From an uncultured Streptococcus sp. (GTDB lineage: Bacteria; Bacillota; Bacilli; Lactobacillales; Streptococcaceae), in NCBI GenBank assembly GCA_934216185.1, contig CAKQBM010000078.1, forward strand, positions 1 to 8,720: a stretch of DNA of 8,720 bases. Direction: 5' to 3'. The position numbers and the translations under genes are program-made. Positions 1 through 6,954 of the stretch are shown here, piece by piece; within the stretch, counting starts at the first letter, position 1, and each line of letters opens with the position of its first letter. The notes beneath the pieces are model-generated. The model made no database searches and had not been told where the DNA came from. It was given only the letters and a program-made list of their open reading frames with translations.

Positions 1-73
1 GTAGTCCCCCTTCGCCTTCGGTTAAGGACTTAAGAGGACGACCGATAAAGGTCTGTTTTAATTTTGTAAACAT
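1..73 (-). CDS. N-terminus of probable APC-family amino acid/potassium permease (partial)
   Basis: Only the first 24 codons lie in the window; the gene continues off the left edge on the minus strand. The peptide begins MFTKLKQTFIGRPLKS and continues with a Gly/Glu-rich run. The IGRPLKS-type start followed by a GE-rich stretch is what I remember from the cytoplasmic N-terminus of APC-superfamily transporters of the KimA/YdaO kind, which precedes the first membrane helix. No transmembrane segment is visible in this fragment, so the family call rests on this short motif alone and the substrate cannot be given. The start is well supported: AAAGGA (81-86 read on the minus strand) lies 7 bases upstream of the ATG, and a near-consensus promoter lies just beyond it. 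The gene is divergent from tatD. Confidence 0.55.
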   Translation of the reverse strand, partial: MFTKLKQTFIGRPLKSLTEGEGGL

Positions 74-108
74 AGTTATTTCCTTTGTTGAAAAATTCAA
101 TAAGTGTT

Positions 109-137
109 ATTATACTGCTTTGGAAAAAGAGCGTCAA
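109..137 (-). promoter_or_regulatory. Sigma-A promoter of the minus-strand permease gene
   Basis: Read on the minus strand, there is a perfect -10 TATAAT at 109-114 and a -35 TTGACG (5 of 6 consensus bases) at 132-137, separated by exactly 17 bases. Transcription would start near 102, giving a leader of about 29 bases. That leader contains a small inverted repeat (TTGAA-AAA-TTCAA, 88-100) just before the Shine-Dalgarno. This is the strongest promoter in the window by consensus. Confidence 0.8.
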
Positions 138-194
138 GAGATGATGATGAATTTTAGAATATTTTTTACAGAGGAGGAGAGAGGTCAGTTTTTT

Positions 195-203
195 TGCTAT
201 AAT
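195..203 (+). promoter_or_regulatory. Extended -10 promoter of tatD-rnmV
   Basis: TGCTATAAT combines an extended -10 TGn with a perfect TATAAT at 198-203. No good -35 lies at 17 bases (175-180 reads AGGAGA); a TTTACA at 165-170 is too far away. Extended -10 promoters without a -35 are common in streptococci. The predicted start near 210 gives a leader of about 21 bases, with GAGG at 218-221 as the tatD ribosome binding site. Confidence 0.72.
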
Positions 204-230
204 AGAAGATAGAAAACGAGGTTAGAAGAG

Positions 231-1004
231 ATGATTTTTGATACACATACACACTTGAATGTAGAAGAATTTGTGGGACGTGAGGCAGAAGAAATTGCCT
301 TGGCTGCTGAAATGGGTGTAACACAGATGAATATTGTTGGTTTTGATAAACCGACGATTGAGCGTGCTTTGGAGTTGGTGGATGAGTATGAGCAACTTTA
401 CGCAACCATTGGTTGGCATCCCACAGAAGCTGGAACCTACACAGAGGAGATTGAAGCTTATTTGCTTGACAAGCTCAAGCATCCAAAGGTAGTTGCCTTG
501 GGGGAGATTGGTCTGGACTACCATTGGATGACAGCGCCTAAGGAAGTGCAGGAGCAGGTTTTTCGCCGTCAGATTCAGTTATCTAAGGACTTGGATTTGC
601 CTTTTGTTGTCCATACCCGTGATGCGCTGGAAGATACTTATGAGATTATCAAGAGCGAGGGAGTTGGTCCTCGTGGTGGTATCATGCATTCTTTCTCAGG
701 AACTCTTGAATGGGCAGAGAAGTTTGTCGAGCTTGGTATGACTATTTCCTTCTCAGGAGTGGTGACTTTCAAGAAGGCAACTGACATCCAAGAAGCAGCT
801 AAAGAGTTACCTTTGGACAAGATTTTGGTGGAAACGGATGCGCCTTACCTAGCACCTGTACCCAAGCGTGGTCGCGAAAACAAAACAGCCTATACTCGCT
901 ATGTAGTAGATTTTATCGCGGATTTGCGTGGTATGACGACCGAGGAGTTATCGGCAGCAACAACTGCAAATGCAGAGTGCATTTTTGGATTGGACAGCAA
1001 GTAA
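231..1004 (+). CDS. tatD: TatD-family metal-dependent hydrolase / DNase
   Basis: A 257-residue protein, the normal size for this family of TIM-barrel amidohydrolases, which bind divalent metals. Characterised members cleave DNA from the 3' end. The metal-binding motifs are all visible in order: HTH (H6, H8) in the first strand, GEIGLDY with E92, VVHTRDA with H128, MHSFSG with H153, and ETDAPYL with D203. It should therefore be active. There is no signal peptide, so it is cytoplasmic; despite the name, this family is not needed for Tat export. The ATG at 231 is preceded by GAGG nine bases upstream and an extended -10 promoter. It is the first gene of a pair with rnmV, whose ATG overlaps its stop. 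A tatD-rnmV-ksgA neighbourhood is also found in Bacillus. The physiological substrate is not known from sequence. Confidence 0.93.
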   Translation: MIFDTHTHLNVEEFVGREAEEIALAAEMGVTQMNIVGFDKPTIERALELVDEYEQLYATIGWHPTEAGTYTEEIEAYLLDKLKHPKVVALGEIGLDYHWMTAPKEVQEQVFRRQIQLSKDLDLPFVVHTRDALEDTYEIIKSEGVGPRGGIMHSFSGTLEWAEKFVELGMTISFSGVVTFKKATDIQEAAKELPLDKILVETDAPYLAPVPKRGRENKTAYTRYVVDFIADLRGMTTEELSAATTANAECIFGLDSK

Positions 1005-1570
1005 TGAAAGAGAAAATTTCCCAAGTCATCGTAGTTGAAGGTCGCGATGATACGGCCAATCTCAAACGTTACTTCGATGTAGAGACCTATGAGACACGAG
1101 GTTCTGCCATCAATGATCAGGATCTAGAGCGGATTCAGAGACTGCACAAATGCCATGGAGTTATTGTCTTTACAGACCCAGATTTTAATGGGGAGCGGAT
1201 TCGGCGCATGATTATGACGGCTATTCCAACAGTTCAGCATGCCTTCCTCAAACGAGATGAAGCTGTTCCCAAGTCCAAGACCAAGGGGCGGTCTCTGGGA
1301 ATTGAGCATGCCAGCTATGAAGACCTGAAAACGGCTCTAGATCAGGTGACAGAACAATTTGAACATGAGAGTCAGTTTGATATCGGTCGTAGCGACTTGA
1401 TTCGCCTTGGTTTTCTAGCAGGAGCAGATAGCCGTAAGCGACGAGAATATCTAGGAGAGGCTCTCCGAATTGGCTATTCCAACGGCAAGCAACTCCTCAA
1501 ACGTCTAGAGTTGTTTGGGGTTACTTTGGCAGAAGTGGAAGAAGCTATGAAATTTTATGAGGATAGCTAA
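1004..1570 (+). CDS. rnmV: Ribonuclease M5 (5S rRNA maturation)
   Basis: A 188-residue protein with an N-terminal Toprim domain: VVEGRDD carries the catalytic glutamate E12, and FTDPDFNGE carries the DxD acids D58 and D60. A shorter C-terminal region (about 115-188) follows. Length and layout match RNase M5, which makes the double cut maturing 5S rRNA precursors in Firmicutes, normally with ribosomal protein L18. Older annotations call it primase-related because of the Toprim fold. The start at 1004 is chosen because it overlaps the tatD stop in a TAATG arrangement and puts the Toprim motif close to the N-terminus, as expected. An upstream in-frame ATG at 977 lies inside tatD and would add nine residues of shadow sequence. 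No strong Shine-Dalgarno is visible, so translation is probably coupled to tatD. Confidence 0.9.
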   Translation: MKEKISQVIVVEGRDDTANLKRYFDVETYETRGSAINDQDLERIQRLHKCHGVIVFTDPDFNGERIRRMIMTAIPTVQHAFLKRDEAVPKSKTKGRSLGIEHASYEDLKTALDQVTEQFEHESQFDIGRSDLIRLGFLAGADSRKRREYLGEALRIGYSNGKQLLKRLELFGVTLAEVEEAMKFYEDS

Positions 1571-1595
1571 GCAGACACCAAATACAAGGGGAATG

Positions 1596-1604
1596 TGTTA
1601 CAAT
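1596..1604 (+). promoter_or_regulatory. Extended -10 promoter of the ksgA operon
   Basis: TGTTACAAT is an extended -10 with TACAAT at 1599-1604 and no recognisable -35 at the correct distance. It lies in the 64-base gap between rnmV and ksgA. The predicted start near 1611 would give a leader of about 24 bases. A dyad, TGTTAC (1596-1601) and GTAACA (1609-1614), spans the -10 and the start point. No terminator is visible between rnmV and ksgA, so read-through from the tatD promoter is also likely. Confidence 0.6.
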
Positions 1605-1634
1605 AGTAGTAACAGATAATAGAAAAGAGAATAG

Positions 1635-2507
1635 ATGAGAATTGCAGATTATAGCGTGACTAAGGCAGTGCTGGAGCGTCACGGTTTTACCTTTAAAAAG
1701 TCCTTTGGGCAAAATTTCTTGACGGATACCAATATCCTTCAAAAAATTGTGGATACGGCTGAAATTGATGACCAGGTCAATGTTATTGAAATTGGGCCAG
1801 GTATTGGTGCCTTAACGGAGTTTCTGGCTGAGCGTGCAGCTCAAGTCATGGCCTTTGAGATTGACCATCGTTTGGTGCCAATTTTGGCTGATACTTTGCG
1901 TGATTTTGATAATGTAACAGTGGTCAATGAGGACATTCTCAAGGTCGATTTGACACAACATATCCAGAATTTCAAAAATCCTGAATTGCCGATCAAGGTA
2001 GTAGCCAACTTGCCTTACTATATCACGACGCCTATTCTCATGCACTTGATTGAAAGTGGCATTCCTTTTAGTGAATTTGTCGTCATGATGCAAAAAGAAG
2101 TGGCGGATCGGATCTCAGCACAGCCCAATACCAAGGCTTATGGTAGCTTGTCGATTGCGGTGCAGTATTACATGACTGCCAAGGTTGCCTTTATCGTGCC
2201 TCGTACGGTCTTTGTGCCAGCGCCAAATGTGGACTCAGCCATCTTGAAAATGGTGCGCCGTCCAGAGCCAGCTGTAGAAGTGGAAGACGAGAGCTTCTTC
2301 TTTAAGATTTCCAAGGCAAGTTTCACTCATCGCCGCAAGACCTTGTGGAATAACTTGACAGGTTACTTTGGCAAGACTGAAGAGGTCAAGGACAAGCTGA
2401 CCAAGGCTTTGGACCAAGCAGGCTTGTCACCAAGTGTGCGTGGGGAAGCTCTCAGCTTGGCAGAGTTTGCCAGTCTAGCAGATGCACTTAAAGGGCAAGG
2501 ACTCTAA
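1635..2507 (+). CDS. ksgA: 16S rRNA (adenine1518/1519-N6)-dimethyltransferase
   Basis: A 290-residue Rossmann-fold methyltransferase that transfers four methyl groups from S-adenosylmethionine to two adjacent adenosines in the 3'-terminal helix of 16S rRNA, late in 30S assembly. Visible motifs are QNFL (26-29), the SAM-binding EIGPGIG (52-58), the acidic E75 after motif II, D100, the catalytic NLPYY (125-129), and the C-terminal FTHRRK (220-225) typical of the KsgA/Dim1 family. Loss of this enzyme is known to give kasugamycin resistance. The ATG at 1635 is the family's normal start; the upstream A/G-rich AAAAGAGA (1623-1630) is a weak ribosome binding site. It is the first gene of a long co-directional block, and its stop is separated by one base from rsgA, another 30S maturation factor. 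An alternative name is rsmA. Confidence 0.96.
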   Translation: MRIADYSVTKAVLERHGFTFKKSFGQNFLTDTNILQKIVDTAEIDDQVNVIEIGPGIGALTEFLAERAAQVMAFEIDHRLVPILADTLRDFDNVTVVNEDILKVDLTQHIQNFKNPELPIKVVANLPYYITTPILMHLIESGIPFSEFVVMMQKEVADRISAQPNTKAYGSLSIAVQYYMTAKVAFIVPRTVFVPAPNVDSAILKMVRRPEPAVEVEDESFFFKISKASFTHRRKTLWNNLTGYFGKTEEVKDKLTKALDQAGLSPSVRGEALSLAEFASLADALKGQGL

Positions 2508-2508
2508 G

Positions 2509-3387
2509 ATGCAGGGACAAATCATTAAAGCCTTGGCTGGGTTCTACTATGTAGAGAGTGACGGACAGGTCTATCAGACACGGGCGCGTGGAAATTTCCG
2601 TAAAAAAGGCCATACACCCTATGTTGGGGATTGGGTAGATTTCTCTGCGGAGGAAAATTCAGAAGGTTATATCCTCAAAATTCACGAACGAAAAAACAGT
2701 CTGGTCCGTCCGCCCATTGTCAATATTGACCAAGCTGTGGTAATCATGTCCGTCAAGGAACCTGATTTTAACAGCAATTTACTGGATCGCTTCTTGGTTC
2801 TTTTGGAGCACAAGGACATCCATCCCATCGTTTATATTTCTAAAATGGATTTGTTGGAAGATAGGGAAGAACTGGATTTTTATGAACAGACTTATGGTGA
2901 CATCGGCTATGACTTTGTGACCAGTAAAGAAGAACTTTTGCCCTTGTTAACAGGCAAGGTTACAGTTTTCATGGGGCAGACAGGTGTTGGGAAGTCAACT
3001 CTTCTCAACAAAATCGCACCAGACCTCAATCTTGAAACAGGAGAAATTTCAGACAGTCTGGGTCGCGGGCGCCACACTACTCGAGCTGTTAGTTTTTACA
3101 ACCTTAATGGGGGTAAAATCGCGGACACACCAGGATTTTCATCGCTGGATTATGAAGTATCAACGGCGGAAGACCTCAATCAGGCTTTCCCAGAGATTGC
3201 TACTGTTAGCCGAGATTGTAAGTTCCGTACTTGTACCCATACCCATGAGCCGTCCTGTGCTGTCAAGCCAGCAGTTGAAGAAGGTACCATTGCATCCTTT
3301 CGTTTTGACAACTACCTGCAATTTTTGAGCGAAATTGAAAGTCGTAGAGAAACCTACAAAAAAGTCAGTAAAAAAATTCCAAAATAA
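2509..3387 (+). CDS. rsgA: Ribosome small-subunit biogenesis GTPase RsgA
   Basis: A 292-residue circularly permuted GTPase: the G4 motif SKMDL (111-115) comes before the P-loop GQTGVGKST (156-164), the G2-like GRGRHTT (185-191) and the G3 motif DTPGF (206-210). An OB-fold-type region (about 1-65) precedes the GTPase domain. A zinc-binding Cx4CxHx5C (C237, C242, H244, C250) and a helical tail follow. This order is diagnostic of RsgA/YloQ, which binds the 30S subunit, checks its decoding centre and hydrolyses GTP on release. The start at 2509 has AAGGA at 2497-2501 within the end of ksgA, seven bases upstream; an in-frame ATG at 2482 inside ksgA is less suitable. Its position directly after ksgA fits a shared role in 30S maturation, and rsgA-rpe-thiN is also the order in Bacillus. 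Confidence 0.95.
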   Translation: MQGQIIKALAGFYYVESDGQVYQTRARGNFRKKGHTPYVGDWVDFSAEENSEGYILKIHERKNSLVRPPIVNIDQAVVIMSVKEPDFNSNLLDRFLVLLEHKDIHPIVYISKMDLLEDREELDFYEQTYGDIGYDFVTSKEELLPLLTGKVTVFMGQTGVGKSTLLNKIAPDLNLETGEISDSLGRGRHTTRAVSFYNLNGGKIADTPGFSSLDYEVSTAEDLNQAFPEIATVSRDCKFRTCTHTHEPSCAVKPAVEEGTIASFRFDNYLQFLSEIESRRETYKKVSKKIPK

Positions 3388-3397
3388 GGAGAAACCT

Positions 3398-4054
3398 ATG
3401 TCTCAATACAAGATTGCTCCGTCAATTCTGGCAGCAGATTATGCCAACTTTGAACGTGAAATCAAACGCCTAGAAGCAACTGGGGCAGAGTATGCCCATA
3501 TCGATATCATGGATGGGCACTTTGTACCACAAATCAGTTTTGGTGCAGGTGTGGTCGAGAGTCTTCGTCCTCATAGCAAGATGGTCTTTGACTGTCATTT
3601 GATGGTGGCGAATCCTGAGCATCATCTTGAAGATTTTGCGCGTGCGGGAGCAGATATCATCAGCATCCATGTGGAAGCAACGCCTCATATCCACGGTGCC
3701 CTTCAAAAAATTCGTTCACTCGGTGTCAAGCCATCTGTTGTTATCAATCCTGGTACGCCTGTTGAGGCGATTAAGCACGTCCTTCACCTAGTTGACCAAG
3801 TCTTAGTCATGACAGTGAACCCTGGCTTCGGCGGGCAAGCCTTTCTACCAGAAACCATGGATAAGGTTCGTGAGTTGGTTGCCCTTCGTGATGAAAAAGG
3901 TTTGAACTTTGAAATCGAAGTGGATGGTGGGATTGATGACCAAACTATTGCTCAAGCTAAAGAAGCTGGTGCGACCGTTTTTGTAGCAGGTTCCTATGTC
4001 TTTAAGGGAGATGTCAATGAGCGAGTACAAACTCTCAGAAAACAACTGGACTAG
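3398..4054 (+). CDS. rpe: Ribulose-phosphate 3-epimerase
   Basis: A 218-residue TIM-barrel enzyme that interconverts ribulose-5-phosphate and xylulose-5-phosphate in the pentose phosphate pathway. Key motifs are PSILAAD (8-14), HIDIMDGHFVP with H34 and the acid/base D36, DCHLM with H67, VNPGFGGQ (140-147, phosphate loop) and VDGGI with D176, the second catalytic acid. All metal and catalytic residues are present. The start at 3398 is fixed by a strong AAGGAG (3386-3391) that overlaps the rsgA stop codon and lies six bases upstream. A longer reading from 3335 would run through the end of rsgA. Its last 38 bases overlap thiN, and the thiN ribosome binding site lies inside it. Confidence 0.96.
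   Translation: MSQYKIAPSILAADYANFEREIKRLEATGAEYAHIDIMDGHFVPQISFGAGVVESLRPHSKMVFDCHLMVANPEHHLEDFARAGADIISIHVEATPHIHGALQKIRSLGVKPSVVINPGTPVEAIKHVLHLVDQVLVMTVNPGFGGQAFLPETMDKVRELVALRDEKGLNFEIEVDGGIDDQTIAQAKEAGATVFVAGSYVFKGDVNERVQTLRKQLD
4004..4010 (+). promoter_or_regulatory. Ribosome binding site of thiN, inside rpe
   Basis: AAGGGAG lies within the rpe coding sequence, six bases before the ATG at 4017. It decides between three clustered in-frame ATGs: 3996 is upstream of the site and 4011 directly abuts it, so 4017 is the supported start. Confidence 0.75.
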
Positions 4055-4679
4055 GGTTGCCGTTTTTGCAGGCGGAGACCGTGGTCATTATCGGACGGAT
4101 TTTGATTGCTTTGTTGGTGTGGATCGAGGCTCGCTCTGGGTCTTGGAAGAAAACCTTCCTCTTGCTCTAGCAGTTGGGGATTTTGATTCTGTCACTGCAG
4201 AAGAGAGGCAGGTGATTCAAAAACGAGCCCGGCATTTTGTTCAAGCTCGACCAGAAAAAGATGATACCGATTTGGAATTGGCTCTCTTGACCATCTTTGA
4301 ACAAAATCCTCAGGCTGAGGTTACTATTTTTGGTGCTTTGGGTGGTCGTATCGACCATATGCTAGCCAATGTCTTTTTACCTAGCAATCCAAAGTTGGCC
4401 CCCTATATGTGTCAGATAGCGATTGAGGATGGGCAAAACTTGATTGCCTATTGTCCAGAAGGAACCAGTCAGCTTGAACCGCGTTCAGACTACGACTATC
4501 TAGCCTTTATGCCAGTTCGGGATAGTCAGCTGACCATTCTCGGTGCCAAGTATGAGTTGACAGAGGAAAATTTTTTCTTTAAAAAAGTGTACGCTTCTAA
4601 CGAATATATAGATAGGGAAGTGTCGGTGACTTGCCCAGATGGTTATGTGGTCGTGCTGCATAGCAAGGACAGGAGGTAG
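4017..4679 (+). CDS. thiN: Thiamine pyrophosphokinase
   Basis: A 220-residue enzyme that transfers pyrophosphate from ATP to thiamine, giving the cofactor TPP. The catalytic N-terminal half shows FAGGDRG (17-23), GVDRGS (34-39), GDFDS (54-58), KDDTD (81-85) and GGRIDH (109-114); the acidic motifs are the expected Mg-ATP and pyrophosphate sites. The C-terminal half (about 140-220) fits the beta-rich thiamine-binding domain. The overlap with rpe is 38 bases; no start codon exists further downstream before the first conserved motif, so the overlap is real rather than an annotation artefact. Because TPP is required by transketolase, which uses the products of Rpe, the pairing makes metabolic sense, although that is inference. 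Its stop overlaps the rmuC ribosome binding site. Confidence 0.92.
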   Translation: MSEYKLSENNWTRVAVFAGGDRGHYRTDFDCFVGVDRGSLWVLEENLPLALAVGDFDSVTAEERQVIQKRARHFVQARPEKDDTDLELALLTIFEQNPQAEVTIFGALGGRIDHMLANVFLPSNPKLAPYMCQIAIEDGQNLIAYCPEGTSQLEPRSDYDYLAFMPVRDSQLTILGAKYELTEENFFFKKVYASNEYIDREVSVTCPDGYVVVLHSKDRR

Positions 4680-4680
4680 G

Positions 4681-5937
4681 ATGGAAAGTTTACTTGTTCT
4701 ATTATTAATTGCCAACCTAGCTGGTCTCTTTCTGATTTGGCAAAGGCAGGATAAGCAGGAAAAACACCTAAGTAAGAGTTTGGAGGATCAGGCAGATCAT
4801 TTGTCAGACCAGTTAGATTATCGCTTTGAACAAGCCAGACAAGCCAGCCAGCTGGATCAAAAAGATTTGGAAGTGGCTGTCAGCGATCGCCTGCAAGAAG
4901 TGAGAATAGAATTGCACCAAGGTTTGACTCAGGTTCGTCAAGAAATGACAGATAATCTCTTGCAAACTAGGGATAAGACTGACCAACGTCTCCAAGCCTT
5001 GCAGGAATCAAATGAGCAACGTTTGGAACAAATGCGCCAGACAGTCGAGGAAAAACTAGAAAAGACCTTGCAGACGCGCTTGCAGGCTTCCTTTGAGACG
5101 GTTTCTAAACAACTGGAGTCTGTCAATCGTGGCCTTGGAGAAATGCAGACTGTTGCCCGCGATGTCGGAGCCCTCAACAAGGTTCTCTCTGGAACCAAAA
5201 CGCGAGGAATTTTGGGAGAATTGCAACTGGGGCAAATCATCGAAGACATCATGACACCAGCTCAGTACGAACGAGAATTTGCAACGGTTGAAAACTCTAG
5301 CGAACGAGTGGAGTACGCTATCAAGTTACCTGGTCAAGGCGACCAGGAATATGTTTACCTACCGATTGACTCCAAGTTTCCACTGGCAGATTATTACCGC
5401 TTGGAAGAAGCATATGAAGCAGGTGACAAGGACGAAATTGAACGCTGTCGTAAGTCGCTCTTAGCAAGCGTTAAGCGTTTTGCCAAGGATATCAAGAGCA
5501 AGTATCTAGCGCCGCCTCGGACGACCAATTTTGGAGTCTTGTTTGTTCCGACAGAAGGTCTCTATTCAGAAATCGTCCGCAATCCGGTCTTCTTTGATGA
5601 TTTGAGACGGGAGGAGCAGATTATTGTCGCAGGTCCAAGTACCCTATCAGCCCTCCTCAATTCCCTATCAGTTGGCTTCAAAACCCTCAATATCCAAAAG
5701 AGTGCTGACCATATCAGTAAGACCCTTGCTAGCGTCAAGACCGAGTTTGGCAAGTTTGGTGGGATTTTGGTTAAGGCACAAAAACATCTCCAACATGCCT
5801 CTGGCAATATTGATGAATTATTAAACCGTCGCACCACAGCTATCGAGCGGACGCTCCGTCACATTGAGTTGTCAGAAGGTGAGCCTGCGCTTGATCTACT
5901 CCATTTCCAAGAAAATGAGGAAGAATATGAAGATTAG
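4681..5937 (+). CDS. rmuC: RmuC-family DNA recombination protein
   Basis: A 418-residue protein with a single N-terminal membrane helix (about 3-20), a long charged coiled coil rich in Gln, Glu, Lys and Leu (about 24-160), and the RmuC domain (about 165-395). Conserved stretches are GILGELQLGQIIED (176-189), LPIDSKFP (227-234) and FGVLFVPTEGLYSE (274-287). It ends in a very acidic tail. RmuC was named from E. coli, where its loss raises inversion at short inverted repeats. The domain is related to restriction-endonuclease-like folds, but its biochemical activity is not established. The helix suggests anchoring to the membrane with the domain in the cytoplasm. The start at 4681 has a perfect AGGAGG (4671-4676) four bases upstream that overlaps the thiN stop; upstream in-frame ATGs lie inside thiN and would bury the membrane helix behind extra residues. 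Confidence 0.9.
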   Translation: MESLLVLLLIANLAGLFLIWQRQDKQEKHLSKSLEDQADHLSDQLDYRFEQARQASQLDQKDLEVAVSDRLQEVRIELHQGLTQVRQEMTDNLLQTRDKTDQRLQALQESNEQRLEQMRQTVEEKLEKTLQTRLQASFETVSKQLESVNRGLGEMQTVARDVGALNKVLSGTKTRGILGELQLGQIIEDIMTPAQYEREFATVENSSERVEYAIKLPGQGDQEYVYLPIDSKFPLADYYRLEEAYEAGDKDEIERCRKSLLASVKRFAKDIKSKYLAPPRTTNFGVLFVPTEGLYSEIVRNPVFFDDLRREEQIIVAGPSTLSALLNSLSVGFKTLNIQKSADHISKTLASVKTEFGKFGGILVKAQKHLQHASGNIDELLNRRTTAIERTLRHIELSEGEPALDLLHFQENEEEYED

Positions 5938-6868
5938 TCACATGAAAAAAGATGAGCTGTTTGAAGGCTTTTACCTAATCAAATCAGCTGATTTAAGACA
6001 GACACGAGCTGGGAAAAATTACCTAGCCTTTACCTTCCAAGATGATAGTGGCGAGATTGAAGGGAAGCTCTGGGATGCCCAACCTCATAACGTTGAGGCC
6101 TTTACTGCAGGTAAGGTTGTTCACATGAAAGGGCGCCGAGAAGTTTATAACAACACCCCTCAAGTCAATCAAATTACTCTCCGCCTGCCTCAATCTGGTG
6201 AACCAAGTGATCCAGCTGATTTCAAGGTCAAGTCGCCAGTTGATGTCAAGGAAATTCGAGAGTATATGATTCAGATGGTTTTCAAAATCGAGAATCCTGT
6301 TTGGCAACGAATTGTCCGAAATCTCTACACCAAGTATGATAAGGAGTTCTATTCTTATCCAGCTGCTAAGACCAACCACCATGCCTTTGAGACGGGATTG
6401 GCCTATCATACGGCGACCATGGTGCGCTTGGCCGATGCCATTAGCGAGATCTATCCTCAGCTCAATAAGAGCCTGCTCTATGCAGGGATTATGTTGCATG
6501 ACTTGGCCAAGGTCATTGAGTTGACGGGACCAGACCAGACTGAGTATACAGTGCGAGGCAATCTCCTTGGACATATTGCTCTGATTGATAGTGAAATTAC
6601 CAAGACGGTTATGGAGCTCGGTATCGATGACACCAAGGAAGAAGTCGTTCTGCTTCGCCACGTCATCCTCAGTCACCACGGCTTACTAGAGTATGGAAGT
6701 CCGGTTCGCCCACGTATCATGGAGGCAGAGATTATCCATATGATTGACAATCTGGATGCTAGTATGATGATGATGTCAACAGCTCTGGCTTTGGTGGACA
6801 AAGGAGAGATGACCAATAAAATCTTCGCTATGGACAATCGTTCCTTCTATAAACCAGATTTAGATTAA
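5927..6868 (+). CDS. cbf1: 3'-5' exoribonuclease YhaM / Cbf1
   Basis: A 313-residue protein with an OB-fold nucleic-acid-binding domain (about 12-90) followed by an HD-type metal hydrolase domain (about 150-285). The HD signature is visible: H161 in the AYHTAT segment, HDLAK (H191, D192), SHHG (H250, H251) and D274. This layout defines the YhaM family, which removes short stretches from RNA 3' ends; the streptococcal members trim mRNA and small RNA ends. Older names (CMP-binding factor 1) come from plasmid replication enhancer binding. The start at 5927 has GAGGA (5917-5921) five bases upstream and overlaps rmuC by 11 bases. A second ATG at 5942 has no ribosome binding site but would still keep the whole OB fold. 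It is the last gene of the block, followed by a terminator hairpin. Confidence 0.92.
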   Translation: MKISHMKKDELFEGFYLIKSADLRQTRAGKNYLAFTFQDDSGEIEGKLWDAQPHNVEAFTAGKVVHMKGRREVYNNTPQVNQITLRLPQSGEPSDPADFKVKSPVDVKEIREYMIQMVFKIENPVWQRIVRNLYTKYDKEFYSYPAAKTNHHAFETGLAYHTATMVRLADAISEIYPQLNKSLLYAGIMLHDLAKVIELTGPDQTEYTVRGNLLGHIALIDSEITKTVMELGIDDTKEEVVLLRHVILSHHGLLEYGSPVRPRIMEAEIIHMIDNLDASMMMMSTALALVDKGEMTNKIFAMDNRSFYKPDLD

Positions 6869-6877
6869 TAATTTAAG

Positions 6878-6917
6878 AAAAATGAGCATTTTTTAGGATA
6901 AGAATGTTCGTTTTTTT
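6878..6917 (+). terminator. Rho-independent terminator after cbf1
   Basis: AAAAATGAGCATT (6878-6890) can pair along its full 13 bases with AATGTTCGTTTTT (6903-6915), using two G-U wobbles, around a 12-base loop. A run of seven T (6911-6917) closes it. The stem is AT-rich, and the A-tract and T-tract form its base, as in many streptococcal terminators. It lies 9 bases after the cbf1 stop and just upstream of the purR promoter. Confidence 0.75.
6903..6915 (-). promoter_or_regulatory. PurBox-like candidate operator upstream of purR
   Basis: Read on the minus strand, this is AAAAACGAACATT, which differs at one position from the AWWWCCGAACWWT PurBox consensus known for Gram-positive PurR. It lies 14 bases before the purR -10, over the -35 region, so PurR binding here would suggest autoregulation, as known in Bacillus. 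It coincides with the 3' arm of the terminator, so its AT-rich flanks could be explained by the hairpin alone. The other arm (6878-6890, AAAAATGAGCATT) is a degenerate partner in the opposite orientation. Confidence 0.45.
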
Positions 6918-6926
6918 ATGTGAATA

Positions 6927-6935
6927 TGGTATAAT
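6927..6935 (+). promoter_or_regulatory. Extended -10 promoter of purR
   Basis: TGGTATAAT is an extended -10 with a perfect TATAAT at 6930-6935. The -35 position (6907-6912, TTCGTT) is poor. The predicted start near 6942 gives an unusually long leader of about 193 bases that contains a complete BOX repeat. Confidence 0.72.
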
Positions 6936-6954
6936 AAGTAAAAGACAAAAATGA

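Noticed and set aside
171..230. Shine-Dalgarno-like GAGGAGG at 171-177 suggesting a small gene before tatD
   Set aside because: No ATG, GTG or TTG follows at a usable distance with an open frame; a T-run and the tatD promoter follow instead.
977..1003. Upstream in-frame ATG giving a longer rnmV product
   Set aside because: The extra nine residues are out-of-frame tatD sequence, and the TAATG start at 1004 places the Toprim motif at the usual distance. The same logic excludes longer starts for rsgA (2482), rpe (3335), rmuC (4639) and cbf1 (5864).
6023..6679. A 218-codon open frame on the minus strand inside cbf1
   Set aside because: It lies wholly opposite a clearly real, conserved gene, has no recognisable family, no ribosome binding site that I could defend, and no own promoter. 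Long antisense open frames arise from codon bias in the real gene.
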